Part shown: positions 1 to 11,787 of the stretch, piece by piece | Layout: each line of letters opens with the position of its first letter | Numbering within the stretch: position 1 is the first letter of the stretch | Assembly (NCBI GenBank): GCA_944392755.1 | Contig: CALXXT010000019.1 | Coordinates: forward strand, 1-64,000 | DNA: 64,000 nucleotides | Reading direction: 5' to 3' | DNA from: an uncultured Sutterella sp. | GTDB lineage: Bacteria > Pseudomonadota > Gammaproteobacteria > Burkholderiales > Burkholderiaceae_F | The notes under the pieces: generated by a model | The model's input: the letters and a program-made list of their open reading frames with translations, nothing else | Databases searched by the model: none | What the model was told of the DNA's origin: nothing | Program-made: the position numbers and the translations under genes

Positions 1-236
1 GAGGAGCCTCCGAAGGGCAGATTGAGGACGTTCGAAATGACGGGAATGTTTTCCGTCGAGAGAACGTGGCGGCCCACTTCGAAGGGGCCTTCGTAGTGCC
101 CTTCATGAACGAGCCAGGCTTCCTGAGAGTCGTTGACGACGAGCTGGGTCCAGGTTGAAAGCTCCTGAGAGGGAAATTTCCAGACGAGCAGGCGGGGATT
201 GTTGGTGTCCCACTTCACCAGATCGATGATGGCCAT
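1..236 (-). CDS. SPFH-domain (band 7 / virion-core-like) protein, 5' part only
   Basis: The window holds the first 78 codons; the rest lies beyond the left edge. The reading starts MAIIDLVKWD and continues with WKFPSQELSTWTQLVV, a Gln-Glu-Ala segment, VGRHVLSTENIP and LNLPFGG. This matches the start of the SPFH-domain family often labelled virion core protein (B. subtilis YdjI group). Members are thought to be membrane- or scaffold-associated, but their role is poorly defined. The ATG lies 6 nt after the stop of the upstream lipoprotein gene on the same strand, so the two are probably co-transcribed. The family call rests on remembered N-terminal pattern only. Confidence 0.75.
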   Translation of the reverse strand, partial: MAIIDLVKWDTNNPRLLVWKFPSQELSTWTQLVVNDSQEAWLVHEGHYEGPFEVGRHVLSTENIPVISNVLNLPFGGS

Positions 237-242
237 GGCGTC

Positions 243-752
243 TTAGAGATCTCCGATCAAGTCCTTCGTTTCGGCAGCGGCGGGCCGCTGCGTCGGGGCG
301 GCGGCCGGCTTCGCCGCTTTCGGAGCGGACTTCTTTTCAAGAGAAGCCAAGTAGCTGCGCAGCCCCGGCGCAATGTCTTCGCCCGCGAGCGCGCGGCTGC
401 ACAGCGAAGCGGCCGTCAGGCCGTAGTCCTTCGCGCCGCATACGACGTTCTCGGCCTGACGCGACTTATGCTCCTTGAACATGAGGCGCGCCGCCTTGAT
501 GAGCGTGTACTTCTCGCAGCGCGGGGCGGCGCCCGGGTACTTCAGCTCGGCCGCGTTGCAGAAGGCGACGCGCGCGAGCTTGGCGTTGTTCTCGCGCTCG
601 TAGCGCATCCCTTCGCGGTACGAGGCCCAGCCGGGGGCGGCGTTCTTGGGAGCCTCGGCGCCGAGGCTGTAGGTGGCTTCCATCACGTTGGCGCATCCGC
701 CTAAAAGGATGGCCGACGCCGCGGCAAGAATGATGTTCCGAATCGTCGACAT
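243..752 (-). CDS. Small outer-membrane or periplasmic lipoprotein of unknown function
   Basis: A 169-residue protein with a clear lipoprotein signal: Arg5, a hydrophobic stretch at residues 7-17 and a lipobox LGGC with the lipidated Cys at position 20. The mature part is mostly helical in character and carries four further Cys (residues about 65-118), which could pair in the periplasm. The last 35 residues are an Ala/Pro/Lys-rich tail that looks disordered. I do not recognise a family. It sits 6 nt upstream of the SPFH-domain gene, so a joint envelope role is possible but unproven. It is separated from dut by about 100 nt, where no obvious terminator is seen. Confidence 0.75.
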   Translation of the reverse strand: MSTIRNIILAAASAILLGGCANVMEATYSLGAEAPKNAAPGWASYREGMRYERENNAKLARVAFCNAAELKYPGAAPRCEKYTLIKAARLMFKEHKSRQAENVVCGAKDYGLTAASLCSRALAGEDIAPGLRSYLASLEKKSAPKAAKPAAAPTQRPAAAETKDLIGDL

Positions 753-853
753 GTTGAGTTCTGTTCAATAGAAAGGTGGGCGTAGAGCGAAAGCTTAAAA
801 GATACTCTTTCACCGCCCCATGAGACTTTGACGCTCGGCAAGCTTCTTCTGCT

Positions 854-1300
854 TCAGCTTCTGCCGGTGGATCCGAAGCCGCCCGATCCGCGTTCGCTGG
901 CCTCAAAGCTTTCGACGACGTTGAAGTCGACGCGCATGACCGGAACGACGACGAGCTGAGCCAGGCGTTCGAAGGGTTCGAGGACGAAGGGGGCGCTCCC
1001 GCGGTTCCAGGTCGAGATCATGAGTTCGCCCTGATAGTCGCTGTCGATCAGGCCGACGAGGTTACCGAGCACGATGCCTTTTTTGTGGCCGAGGCCCGAG
1101 CGCGGCAGAATGAGCGCCGCATAGCCGGGGTCCGCGACGTGAACGGCGAGCCCCGTGCGCACGAGCTTCGTTTCTCCGGGGAGAATCGTGAGCGGGGCGT
1201 CGAGGAGCGCGCGCAGGTCGAGTCCCGCCGAGCCCGGAGTGGCGTAGGCGGGGACGCGGCTTCGCATGCGTTCGTCCAGAATCTTGAGATCGATCTTCAT
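854..1300 (-). CDS. dut: dUTP diphosphatase (dUTPase)
   Basis: Hydrolyses dUTP to dUMP and pyrophosphate, keeping uracil out of DNA and supplying dUMP for thymidylate synthesis; trimeric cytoplasmic enzyme. The 148-residue product shows the five trimeric dUTPase motifs in order: [40 protein letters not shown] and the C-terminal Gly-rich GSGGFGSTG that closes over the site. Length matches the E. coli enzyme (about 151). The start codon overlaps the stop of coaBC as ATGA, so translation is coupled; the coaBC-dut pairing is also known in E. coli. Confidence 0.97.
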   Translation of the reverse strand: MKIDLKILDERMRSRVPAYATPGSAGLDLRALLDAPLTILPGETKLVRTGLAVHVADPGYAALILPRSGLGHKKGIVLGNLVGLIDSDYQGELMISTWNRGSAPFVLEPFERLAQLVVVPVMRVDFNVVESFEASERGSGGFGSTGRS

Positions 1301-2517
1301 GGCATTTCCTTTTTCTTGAGTTCCTGAGCGGCCGCTTCGACGATGAAGCGCGCGCACGCGTCCTTGTCGGCAGGTCCGAACGATCGGTCGACGTCCTCGC
1401 CGAGGATGCGCACGGCGTTTTCCGAGCGGTCGAGCGCGCGGCGCGCGTCGTTCGCGACGATGAGGTCGCACCCCTTGCGGGCGCGCTTGGCGCGCGCGAG
1501 TTCGAGCAGGTCTGCGCCCGAGGCCGTCTCCGCGGCGAATCCTACCGCATAGGGACGGTCCTTACGGGCCGACACCGTGCGCAGAATGTCCGGGTTTTCC
1601 GTCCATCGAACGGCTTCGAAGGGGGAGGGCTCTCCCTCTCGCTTCTTCATTTTGAGGACGGGGACGCTGTCGGGGCGCCAGTCGGCCACGGCGGCCGTCG
1701 AGAAGAAGAGGTCGCAGGGCGCCTCGGCGAGCGCGTCTTCGACGGCGCGGAGCATTTCGCCCGCCGATTCGACCGAGACGAGACGAACGCCCTCGGGCGC
1801 GCGCAGAGCCGTCGGGCCCGAGACGAGCGTCACTTCAGCGCCCGCATCGCGCGCAGCGCGGGCGACGGCGTAGCCTTGACGGCCGCTCGATCGGTTCGTG
1901 ATGCCGCGCACGGGGTCGAGCGCCTCGTAGGTGGGGCCGGCCGTGACGAGCACGCGGCGCCCCTCGAGCGTCTTCGGCGCAAAGAATCCCATGAGGCGGT
2001 CGAGAACCGCTTCGGGCTCGGTCATGCGGCCCGCGCCGACGTCGCCGCAGGCCTGGAAGCCCTCGGCGGGGCCGATGAAGCGGGCGCCCGCCTCCTTGAG
2101 GACTTCGACGTTGCGCTGCGCGGCGCTGCTTCTCCACATGTGGACGTTCATGGCGGGGACGAAGACGATCGGCGCGCGGCGCGCGGCGATCAGCGTGCTT
2201 GCGAGGTCGTCGGCGATGCCGTGCGCGGCCTTGGCGAGGATGTTCGCCGTCGCCGGACACACAACGAGAAGGTCCGCGTCTCGGTTGAGGTCGATGTGCG
2301 GCATCGGGCTCTCCGGGCCGCGGGGCCATTCGGTGAGCGCCACGGGGTGGCCGGAGAGCGTTTCGAACGTGAGGGGCGCCACGAACTGGGCGGCATGTTC
2401 GGTCATGACGACGCGCACTTGGGCGCCGGCCTTGACGAGCCCGCGCACGAGGGTGCAGGCCTTGTAGACGGCGATGCCGCCCGTGACGATCAGGACGATG
2501 CGATGGTCTTTGAGCAT
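1297..2517 (-). CDS. coaBC: Bifunctional phosphopantothenoylcysteine synthetase/decarboxylase
   Basis: Carries two steps of coenzyme A synthesis: CTP-dependent joining of cysteine to 4'-phosphopantothenate (CoaB) and FMN-dependent decarboxylation to 4'-phosphopantetheine (CoaC). The 406-residue product has the CoaC half first ([10 protein letters not shown], catalytic His in [30 protein letters not shown] with its active Cys), then the CoaB half ([26 protein letters not shown] and a Lys-rich KMKKREG). I chose the ATG at 2517, giving [14 protein letters not shown], because a longer reading upstream is unlike the family and crosses the lspA terminator. It overlaps dut by 4 nt. Confidence 0.97.
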   Translation of the reverse strand: MLKDHRIVLIVTGGIAVYKACTLVRGLVKAGAQVRVVMTEHAAQFVAPLTFETLSGHPVALTEWPRGPESPMPHIDLNRDADLLVVCPATANILAKAAHGIADDLASTLIAARRAPIVFVPAMNVHMWRSSAAQRNVEVLKEAGARFIGPAEGFQACGDVGAGRMTEPEAVLDRLMGFFAPKTLEGRRVLVTAGPTYEALDPVRGITNRSSGRQGYAVARAARDAGAEVTLVSGPTALRAPEGVRLVSVESAGEMLRAVEDALAEAPCDLFFSTAAVADWRPDSVPVLKMKKREGEPSPFEAVRWTENPDILRTVSARKDRPYAVGFAAETASGADLLELARAKRARKGCDLIVANDARRALDRSENAVRILGEDVDRSFGPADKDACARFIVEAAAQELKKKEMP

Positions 2518-2622
2518 GAAGCGTTTTCGGTTGAATGCAAAGGGGGCGGGAGTTCTGCTCGGCAGGGCCCTCGCGGGCGGCGCGCGCCGGCAGACGCGCC
2601 ATAGCTTAGCGCGCGGACCGAG

Positions 2623-2656
2623 AAAAAGGGCGGCGCTTCGGGGTGAAGCGCCGCCC
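2623..2656 (-). terminator. Rho-independent terminator after lspA
   Basis: A perfect 12-bp stem (2628-2639 with 2645-2656) with a 5-nt loop, followed on the minus strand by five T. It lies between lspA and coaBC, so the ribF-ileS-lspA transcript probably ends or is reduced here and coaBC-dut may have its own promoter. Confidence 0.85.
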
Positions 2657-2690
2657 GGAGAAACGGACGCTGCGGGTGCTGAAGCCGCCT

Positions 2691-3227
2691 TCAGCGCGAG
2701 CGCGAAACGCTTCGCAGCTCGTCCCAGATGAAGAAGGCGCACCCCGCGCAGATCGCGATGTCGGCCACGTTGAAGGCAGGCCAGTGCCAGCCCCGCCAGT
2801 AGAGATCGATGAAGTCGATCACGTAGCCGTGCACCGCGCGGTCGATGAGGTTGCCGAGCGCTCCCGCGCAGATCAGCGACGCGGCGAGGCTGAAAAGGCG
2901 CTTGCCGTTGTGCTTCCAGAGCATCACGAGGAGCCCGGCCACGACGGCGACGGCGAGCGTGCCGAACAGCCAGCGCTGCCAGCCGCCCGCGTCGGCCAGA
3001 AACGAGAACGCGGCGCCGCGGTTGTGCGCGAGAACGAAGTTGAAGGACGGAGCGACGGGGATCGACTCCCAGGGATCGAGCCTTGCCTCGAAGTAGGCCT
3101 TCGTGGCTTGGTCGAAAATGACCCAAAGCGCGATGAAGGCGAGCCAGAGGCTGAAGCCGAGCGGAGTCGAAGCCGCGCCCGAGCGGGCGGGCGCGGCCTT
3201 GCGGGTCGGGGCGTTCTTAAGTGCCAC
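2691..3227 (-). CDS. lspA: Lipoprotein signal peptidase (signal peptidase II)
   Basis: Inner-membrane aspartic protease that removes the signal peptide from prolipoproteins after the lipobox Cys is acylated. The 178-residue product has four predicted membrane segments (about 24-41, 83-103, 109-126 and 150-167). The two catalytic Asp are in GNLIDR (Asp129) and FNVADI (Asp156), and the conserved HNRGAAFSFL segment is present. The N-terminal 20 residues are a Lys/Arg/Ala-rich extension of the kind seen in betaproteobacteria. It follows ileS by 12 nt in the standard ribF-ileS-lspA order. Likely substrates in this window are the 243-752 lipoprotein, LptE and BamC. Confidence 0.97.
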   Translation of the reverse strand: MALKNAPTRKAAPARSGAASTPLGFSLWLAFIALWVIFDQATKAYFEARLDPWESIPVAPSFNFVLAHNRGAAFSFLADAGGWQRWLFGTLAVAVVAGLLVMLWKHNGKRLFSLAASLICAGALGNLIDRAVHGYVIDFIDLYWRGWHWPAFNVADIAICAGCAFFIWDELRSVSRSR

Positions 3228-3239
3228 GCGGCCTCCGCA

Positions 3240-6092
<2,853 letters not shown>

Positions 6093-6137
6093 CGTTTTCT
6101 CCTGGCCCCCTCGGGCTCTTCAGGCGGGCGCCGCGCT

Positions 6138-7133
6138 TCAGCTGCGCGCGGACGCCGCGGTTGGTTCGTGCGTGTCGGCTTCACGAGCCGCCCCGGCCGC
6201 AAGGCCGAGGATGCGGCGCGCACGAAGAGCGTCGCAATGAATGGCGGCCTTGAGCTCCTCAAGACCGGAAAACTTTTTTTCGTCGCGGATCTTCTCGATG
6301 AAATAGACGCGGATTCGCCGCCCGTAGGCGTTGCCCGTCCAGTCGAAGACATGGGTCTCGAGGAGCCAGCGGCGGTCGCTCGCAACCGTGGGCTTGCATC
6401 CGAGCGAGGCGACTCCGGCCAAGGGAGCGGGGCCGAGCCCCTCGACGAGAACGGCGAAGACGCCGCGGATCGCCGGCTCCGCATGGGACCCCGGCGGGAT
6501 CGGCGCCAAGTTGAGCGTCGGATAGCCGAGCTTTCGGCCGAGCGCGGCTCCGTGAATCACGCGGCCGCACATGGAGTACCGACGCCCGAGGAGCTGTCCG
6601 GCCTCGTAGAGGTCGCCCCTCGAAAGGGCTTCGCGGATGCGGGTTGAGCTCACCTTGCGGCCGTAGTGAGCCACGATGGGCGAGGCATGCACTTCAAAGC
6701 CGAGCTTCCTGCCGAGCCGAGCCAAATCTTCGATGTCGCCCTCGCGTCCCCGACCGAAGCGGAAGTCCGCGCCTGCGGCGACCCATCTCGCGTCGAGGCC
6801 TTCGACGAGCACCTCGTTGGCGAAGGCTTCAGGCGTGAGCGCGGCGAGCGCAGGCGAGAAGTTCATGAGGTGGACGCGCTCGGCGCCCGCCCTCAAAAGC
6901 TCCTCGACCTTGTCGCCGAGGGTGGAGATGCGCGCCGGAGGCGTTCCGCCGAGACGTTCGCGCGGGTGCGGCTCGAAGGTGAGCGCCGCGGGAAGGAGGC
7001 CGCGGTCCGCGGCCGCCCGGGCCGTCGCTTCGACGAGCGCGCGGTGCCCCGCATGCATGCCGTCGAAGTTGCCGATCGCAACCGCGCACGGACGACGCAG
7101 CAGGGGGTGGGGGAGGCCTCGGAAAACTTTCAT
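6138..7133 (-). CDS. ribF: Bifunctional riboflavin kinase / FAD synthetase
   Basis: Makes FMN from riboflavin and then FAD from FMN. The N-terminal nucleotidyltransferase half has GNFDGMHAGH, TFEPHPRE and the SSTRIREAL motif; the C-terminal kinase half has GRVIHGAALGRKLGYPTLNL and a late catalytic Glu in WLLETHVFDW. I chose the ATG at 7133 (MKVFRGLPHP, 331 aa), which matches the usual start. A GTG at 7169 would add 12 residues but would sit almost on the start point of the candidate promoter. Neither start has a strong ribosome-binding site. It leads the ileS-lspA block, as in most proteobacteria. Confidence 0.94.
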   Translation of the reverse strand: MKVFRGLPHPLLRRPCAVAIGNFDGMHAGHRALVEATARAAADRGLLPAALTFEPHPRERLGGTPPARISTLGDKVEELLRAGAERVHLMNFSPALAALTPEAFANEVLVEGLDARWVAAGADFRFGRGREGDIEDLARLGRKLGFEVHASPIVAHYGRKVSSTRIREALSRGDLYEAGQLLGRRYSMCGRVIHGAALGRKLGYPTLNLAPIPPGSHAEPAIRGVFAVLVEGLGPAPLAGVASLGCKPTVASDRRWLLETHVFDWTGNAYGRRIRVYFIEKIRDEKKFSGLEELKAAIHCDALRARRILGLAAGAAREADTHEPTAASARS

Positions 7134-7182
7134 GAGCGCGCTTGGTCGAAAATGCAGGGAAGAATTCACGAAAAGAGAGAAA

Positions 7183-7188
7183 ATTATA
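7183..7188 (-). promoter_or_regulatory. Candidate -10 element for ribF-ileS-lspA
   Basis: A perfect TATAAT on the minus strand, about 50 nt upstream of the chosen ribF start, in a local AT-rich patch. I see no good -35 at 16-18 bp, so this is a weak call. Confidence 0.4.
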
Positions 7189-7332
7189 GGGTCAGCTGCG
7201 CCGAGCGCATGTGGGCGAAAGCGCCTAGTCGAAGACGCTTTTGATCGGTGCTGCGCGCAAAATTTCTCTATCCTTGAGCATTCCGATTTTGCCGATCGGC
7301 GTCGTCAAGACGTCGACCAACCACTAAATTCC

Positions 7333-7977
7333 ATGAAAAACATTGTTGTTCTGATCTCCGGCCGCGGCAGCAACTTCGAAGCCATTCTTCGAGCGAGCCG
7401 TGAGGAAAACTGGGAGGCCGACGGTCTGCGCATTGCGGCCGTGATTTCGAACCGTCCCGAGGCTCTCGGCCTTGAGAAAGCCCGCGAAGCGGGCATCGAG
7501 GCGGTGGCGCTCGACCACAAGGCCTATCCGACGCGCGAAGCGTTCGAGGCCAAGCTCGCCGAAGCGGTCGACCGCTACGATCCGGCCGTGATCGTGCTTG
7601 CGGGCTTCATGCGCATCCTCACCGAAGGATTCGTCAACCGCTACGAAGGCCGCATCCTCAACATTCATCCGGCGCTCCTGCCGCTCTTTCCCGGGCTCGA
7701 CACGCACCGCCGCGCTATCGAAGCGGGCTGCCGGGTGCACGGCTCGACCGTGCACTTCGTTTCGGCCGTGCTCGACGGCGGCGCCATCATCGGTCAGTCG
7801 GTCGTGAAGATTCTTCCCTCGGACACGCCCGAAACGCTTGCGGCGCGCCTCCTGCCCTTCGAGCACAAGATCTATCCGCGCTGCGTGCGCGCGGTCGCGC
7901 TCGGCGAAGTCCGACTCGAGGACGGCTGCGCGCGGATGACGGACGAGGTCGCCGAGCGGCTCGCCGTCCTCTCCTGA
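7333..7977 (+). CDS. purN: Phosphoribosylglycinamide formyltransferase 1
   Basis: Transfers a formyl group from 10-formyl-tetrahydrofolate to GAR, the third step of purine synthesis. The 214-residue product shows the phosphate loop ISGRGSNFEA (residues 8-17), the catalytic Asn110 and His112 in NIHPALLPLFPG, and the catalytic Asp148 in VLDGGAII. Length agrees with E. coli PurN (212). The ATG at 7333 gives MKNIVVLISG; longer upstream readings are not family-like. Here purN is followed by rsmB after 22 nt instead of pairing with purM, so the two may share a transcript. Confidence 0.97.
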   Translation: MKNIVVLISGRGSNFEAILRASREENWEADGLRIAAVISNRPEALGLEKAREAGIEAVALDHKAYPTREAFEAKLAEAVDRYDPAVIVLAGFMRILTEGFVNRYEGRILNIHPALLPLFPGLDTHRRAIEAGCRVHGSTVHFVSAVLDGGAIIGQSVVKILPSDTPETLAARLLPFEHKIYPRCVRAVALGEVRLEDGCARMTDEVAERLAVLS

Positions 7978-7999
7978 TCGAGCCGATGGGAGTCAAGCG

Positions 8000-9394
8000 A
8001 TGACCGAAAAGCATCCGAAGCGCCGAGCCTTCGAATTCCGGGGCTCGAAGCGTCCGCGGCGCGGTTCCGCGGCCCGCCGCCCCCACGCCGACCGCCCGGA
8101 GGGGCGCTCGACGTCGGGCGCGCGCATCACGCGCCTCATCGTCGACGAGCTCGCCCGGGCGCTCGGCACGATCCTGAAGTTCGACGGTCCGGCCGACGTG
8201 CTGATGAAGCTCTTTTTCAAGAGCAATCCGAAGCTCGGCATGCGCGACCGCGGACTCATCGCCGAAGGAATCTACGAGGCGCTGCGGCGCTACGCGACGC
8301 TTCGCGCCGCCATGAGGCCGGTGCCTCCCGCGCGCGCTCCGAGAGTGGCGGCGCTCGCCGTTCTCGCCCGTCAGCACGGCGCGGAGAATCTCCTTGCGCA
8401 CGTGGTGGGCGACGAAGCGCGCGCGCTCGCCGACGTTCTCGCCTACGACGCCGAGGAGGCTCCCGCGCACGTCGCCGCGGAGCTTCCGCAGTGGCTCTAC
8501 GACCTCCTCGTCGCCCAGTATCCCGACTCGAAGGCGCTTTTCGCCTCAATGCTGGAAGGCGCGCCGCTCGATCTTCGCGTGAATCTCCTGAAGGCGACGC
8601 GCGAAGAGGCGCTCGAGGAGATTCTCGGCGCGGGCGTCGAAGCCTATCCGACGCCCCTGAGTCCCGAAGGGATCCGACTGCCGTCGAAGCCCGGCCTCAC
8701 GCGCTGGCCGCTCTATCAGGACGGAAAGGTCGACGTGCAGGATGAAGGCAGCCAGCTGATCGCGCGCCTCGTGCAGCCTCGACGCCGGGAGATGATCTGC
8801 GACTTCTGCGCGGGCGCGGGCGGAAAGACGCTCGCGATCGGCGCCCTCATGCGCTCGACGGGAAGCCTCTACGCCTTCGACGTCAACGTGAAGCGCCTCG
8901 CGGGCATGGCGCCGCGCATGCGCCGTGCGGGCCTGACGAACGTGCATCCGATCGCCATCAAGTCCGAGCATGATCCGCGCGTGCGCCGTCTTCGCGGGAA
9001 GTTCGACCGGGTGCTCGTCGACGCGCCCTGCACGGGTTCGGGGACGCTCAGGCGCAATCCCGATCTCAAGTGGCGGCTTTCGCCCGAGGAGCTCGAGCGC
9101 ATCAACGCCATTCAGAAGAGCGTGCTTGAAGAAGCGTCGAAGCTCGTCAAGCCAAAGGGACGGCTTGTTTATGCGACCTGTTCGCTTCTGAAGCGCGAGA
9201 ACGACGACGTCGTGAACGCGTTCCTTGAGGCGCACCCCGACTGGAAGCTCGTTCCCGCGGTCGACGTGCTCGCGCAGCAGGGGATCCGCTTCCCGGAGTC
9301 CCGCGTCGAGCGGTTCGGCGCGACGATGCAGCTGCTGCCGCACCTCGACAATACGGACGGCTTTTTTGCCGCCGTGCTCGAGCGCGCGGCTTGA
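8000..9394 (+). CDS. rsmB: 16S rRNA (cytosine-C5) methyltransferase of the RsmB/Sun family
   Basis: SAM-dependent enzyme expected to methylate a cytosine in 16S rRNA (m5C967 in E. coli). The 464-residue product has a basic N-terminal tail (residues 1-40), a NusB-like RNA-binding region, then the Rossmann fold with DFCAGAGGKTLAIGAL. The two conserved Cys are seen: PCTGSGTLRRNPD (Cys344, needed for product release) and ATCSLL (Cys394, the nucleophile). The family is clear; assignment to RsmB rather than RsmF rests on the NusB-like N-terminal region and length. It is probably co-transcribed with purN and ends at a strong terminator. Confidence 0.9.
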   Translation: MTEKHPKRRAFEFRGSKRPRRGSAARRPHADRPEGRSTSGARITRLIVDELARALGTILKFDGPADVLMKLFFKSNPKLGMRDRGLIAEGIYEALRRYATLRAAMRPVPPARAPRVAALAVLARQHGAENLLAHVVGDEARALADVLAYDAEEAPAHVAAELPQWLYDLLVAQYPDSKALFASMLEGAPLDLRVNLLKATREEALEEILGAGVEAYPTPLSPEGIRLPSKPGLTRWPLYQDGKVDVQDEGSQLIARLVQPRRREMICDFCAGAGGKTLAIGALMRSTGSLYAFDVNVKRLAGMAPRMRRAGLTNVHPIAIKSEHDPRVRRLRGKFDRVLVDAPCTGSGTLRRNPDLKWRLSPEELERINAIQKSVLEEASKLVKPKGRLVYATCSLLKRENDDVVNAFLEAHPDWKLVPAVDVLAQQGIRFPESRVERFGATMQLLPHLDNTDGFFAAVLERAA

Positions 9395-9415
9395 GGGAGG
9401 CCCGGCGCAGGCGGG

Positions 9416-9442
9416 AAAGGGGGCGGCGGAGCCCCCTTTTTT
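9416..9442 (+). terminator. Rho-independent terminator after rsmB
   Basis: GC stem GGGGGC/GCCCCC with a GGCGGA loop and a run of six T. It separates rsmB from the convergent ybaK. The three A on the far side could give weak termination in the other direction. Confidence 0.85.
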
Positions 9443-9447
9443 CCCTC

Positions 9448-9945
9448 TCAGTCCTCCTTCGGGATGGCGCAGTTCACCGGGCGCGCGCCGAGCGGATCGA
9501 GGAGCACCTTCGGATCGATGCCGACCTGGTAGCCTCGGCGGCCGCCGTTGATGAAGATGTGATCGAGCTCGAGGATCGACGCCTCGACGTAGACGGGCAT
9601 CTTCTTTCTCGTCCCGAAGGGGCTCGTGCCTCCGACGAAGTAGCCTGAGTTGCGCTGCGCCTGCTCGGGCTTGCAGGGCGCGACGTGCTTGGCGCCGATC
9701 TGCCGCGCGAGGTTCTTGGTGGACACCTCGCAGTCGCCGTGCATCAGAATGACGAGGGGCTTGGCGTGCTCGTCCTCCATGATGAGGGTCTTGATCACGT
9801 GATGGTGGTCGAGCCCGCAGGCGGATGCGGCAAGCGCCGTGCCGCCGTGCTCGACGTACTCGTAGCTCTTCTCTTCGAAGGGAATCTTGTGCTGCTTGAG
9901 CCACTGCGTGGCGGGCGTGAGACTTTGATGCTTTTCCTTGGCCAT
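9448..9945 (-). CDS. ybaK: Cys-tRNA(Pro)/Cys-tRNA(Cys) deacylase YbaK
   Basis: Trans-editing factor that hydrolyses Cys-tRNA-Pro made in error by prolyl-tRNA synthetase. The 165-residue product has the YbaK hallmarks: the conserved Lys in HVIKTLI that positions the substrate, a Gly-rich GGTSPFGTRKKMPVY loop and INGGRRGYQVGI. Length is typical (E. coli 159). It starts 15 nt after ispH on the same strand, so it is probably translated from the ispH transcript. Confidence 0.93.
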   Translation of the reverse strand: MAKEKHQSLTPATQWLKQHKIPFEEKSYEYVEHGGTALAASACGLDHHHVIKTLIMEDEHAKPLVILMHGDCEVSTKNLARQIGAKHVAPCKPEQAQRNSGYFVGGTSPFGTRKKMPVYVEASILELDHIFINGGRRGYQVGIDPKVLLDPLGARPVNCAIPKED

Positions 9946-9960
9946 GGGTGTGTCTTCTTT

Positions 9961-10941
9961 TTAGTGTTGGAGTGAGTTGGATCCGGCCGCTTCGAGCGCA
10001 GCCTTGAGGTCGCTCTCCCAGAGGCCCTTCGGGAGAGGAAAGGCGACGCGCTCCTCAGCGCCCTCGAGCGTGCGGATTTCAAGGTCGGGGTGTTCGGCGC
10101 GAAGGCGCTCGATCACCCCCTGCACGAGCGATTCGGGCGCGGAGGCGCCCGCCGTGATCCCGATGCTTTCCGCGCCTTCGATCCAGTCCGCATCGAGGTG
10201 CTCGGCCGTATCGACGAGATAGGCGCGGGCTCCCTGACGCTCGGCCACCTCCCGCAGGCGGTTCGAGTTCGAGCTCGTCGCGGAGCCGATGACGAGCACG
10301 ATGTCGACGCCGGCCTGCGCGAGGCGCTTGACGGCGTCCTGACGGTTCTGCGTCGCGTAGCAGATGTCCTGCCGCTTCGGCTCGGCGATGTGCGGGTAGC
10401 GGGCGCGCAGCGCTTCGACCACCTTGCGGCTGTCGTCCGCGCTGATCGTCGTCTGGGTGACGTAGGCGAGGTCGCTCTCGGGCGGGAAGGGGAGGTGCGC
10501 GACGTCGGCCTCGCTCTCGACGAGCGTGATGCCGTCCAGAATCTGCCCCATGGTGCCTTCCACTTCGGGGTGTCCGGCGTGGCCGATCATGATGATGCGT
10601 CGGCCCGCTTCGCGCATGCGGCAGACCTCGCGGTGAACCTTGGTGACAAGGGGGCACGTCGCGTCGAAGACGCGCAGCCGCCTCGCCTGCGCTTCGCGCA
10701 CGACCGACTGCGGCACGCCGTGCGCCGAAAAGACGACGGTCGCGCCTTCGGGCACTTCCGAGAGCTGATCGACGAAAACGGCGCCGCGGGCGCGGAGGTT
10801 TTCGACGACGGTGCGGTTGTGCACGATTTCGTGCCGCACGTAGATCGGTTCGCCGTAGATGGCGAGCGCCCTTTCGACGATGGCGATGGCGCGGGTGACG
10901 CCGGCGCAGAAGCCGCGCGGCTGGGCGAGAAGAACCTGCAT
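9961..10941 (-). CDS. ispH: 4-hydroxy-3-methylbut-2-enyl diphosphate reductase
   Basis: Last enzyme of the MEP isoprenoid pathway; an iron-sulfur protein that reduces HMBPP to IPP and DMAPP. The 326-residue product has the three cluster cysteines in their usual contexts (PRGFCAGV with Cys12, DATCPLV, and [10 protein letters not shown]) and the substrate motifs [15 protein letters not shown] and [11 protein letters not shown]. The ATG at 10941 gives [15 protein letters not shown], matching E. coli; a longer upstream reading is rejected. A GGAG ribosome-binding site lies about 8 nt ahead. fkpB, often next to ispH, is absent here; ybaK follows instead. Confidence 0.98.
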   Translation of the reverse strand: MQVLLAQPRGFCAGVTRAIAIVERALAIYGEPIYVRHEIVHNRTVVENLRARGAVFVDQLSEVPEGATVVFSAHGVPQSVVREAQARRLRVFDATCPLVTKVHREVCRMREAGRRIIMIGHAGHPEVEGTMGQILDGITLVESEADVAHLPFPPESDLAYVTQTTISADDSRKVVEALRARYPHIAEPKRQDICYATQNRQDAVKRLAQAGVDIVLVIGSATSSNSNRLREVAERQGARAYLVDTAEHLDADWIEGAESIGITAGASAPESLVQGVIERLRAEHPDLEIRTLEGAEERVAFPLPKGLWESDLKAALEAAGSNSLQH

Positions 10942-11138
10942 GAACGGGCTCCGGAGGGTGAAAATGATTGTTCGGGAGAGAAGCCTAAAGAAAAATGGGC
11001 GTCTGCGCACCCAAGAACGATGAAAAAGGTTACAATGCGACTCCACGTTTTGCCTGAGCGTCTCCAGCCGACCTGTACTGACACTGTGGGAAGGCAAGCC
11101 GAGCCCTGAGTTCGGCGGCGACGCCCCGAAGGGAGACG

Positions 11139-11144
11139 TATAAT
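11139..11144 (+). promoter_or_regulatory. Candidate -10 element for rpmB-rpmG
   Basis: A perfect TATAAT about 87 nt before rpmB. No convincing -35 is present at normal spacing; ribosomal-protein promoters are often weak there. The only competing element nearby is TACAAT at 11031-11036. Confidence 0.45.
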
Positions 11145-11230
11145 TCACGTTTTTGCGCGCTCGCAGGAGCCCCTGGAAACGGGATGGCTCGCGGGACGCT
11201 TTTCATTCAAACAACAGACTGGAGTAAGAG

Positions 11231-11464
11231 ATGGCACGAGTGTGTCAAGTCACCGGTAAGGCGCCGATGGTCGGCCATCAGGTCTCGCACGCGAACAACA
11301 AGACCAAGCGTCGCTTCATGCCGAATCTGCAGTATCGCCGTTTCTGGGTTGAGAGCGAAAACCGCTGGGTCCGCCTTCGCCTGACGACGGCTGGCCTCCG
11401 CACGGTCGACAAGGTCGGCATCGATGCGGTTCTCGCGGACCTTCGCGCCCGCGGCGAAATCTAA
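11231..11464 (+). CDS. rpmB: 50S ribosomal protein L28
   Basis: Structural protein of the large ribosomal subunit. The 77-residue product starts [16 protein letters not shown] and has [17 protein letters not shown], the L28 signature, with the normal length (78 in E. coli). A good GGAGTAAGAG ribosome-binding site lies directly before the ATG. It is followed after 16 nt by rpmG, the standard gene pair. The first Cys of the zinc-binding L28 type is present (Cys5) but no second pair is visible, so this is a zinc-free L28. Confidence 0.98.
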   Translation: MARVCQVTGKAPMVGHQVSHANNKTKRRFMPNLQYRRFWVESENRWVRLRLTTAGLRTVDKVGIDAVLADLRARGEI

Positions 11465-11480
11465 CTGAAGGAGATTCACC

Positions 11481-11648
11481 ATGGCGAAAGGCGCCCGCGA
11501 AAAGATCAAGCTTGAATCCACCGCTGGTACGGGGCACTTCTACACCACGACGAAGAACCGCAAGAATTCGACCGGCAAGTTCGAATTCATGAAGTTCGAC
11601 CCGGTGGCCCGCAAGCATGTGGTCTACAAGGAAACGAAGCTCAAGTAA
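11481..11648 (+). CDS. rpmG: 50S ribosomal protein L33
   Basis: Structural protein of the large subunit, 55 residues, starting [14 protein letters not shown] and containing [12 protein letters not shown] and ARKHVVYKE. This is the zinc-independent L33 form: the CxxC pairs of the zinc type are missing. A GAAGGAG ribosome-binding site lies 8 nt before the ATG. It is co-transcribed with rpmB and ends at a terminator 28 nt downstream. Confidence 0.97.
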   Translation: MAKGAREKIKLESTAGTGHFYTTTKNRKNSTGKFEFMKFDPVARKHVVYKETKLK

Positions 11649-11675
11649 TTCGTTCCTCCGAACACAAGCGCGAAG

Positions 11676-11707
11676 AAAGCTCGACCAAGAAATTGGCCGA
11701 GCTTTTT
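11676..11707 (+). terminator. Rho-independent terminator after rpmG
   Basis: Stem AGCTCG (11678-11683) with CGAGCT (11698-11703), extended by CCAA/TTGG, then five T. Confidence 0.8.
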
Positions 11708-11787
11708 CGCATCGGATGCGCTCATGAAGGGCGTGAAAGGCGCGCCCGATCGTGCGGGCGCGCGCTGAAGTCTGAGCGCGGAAAGCT

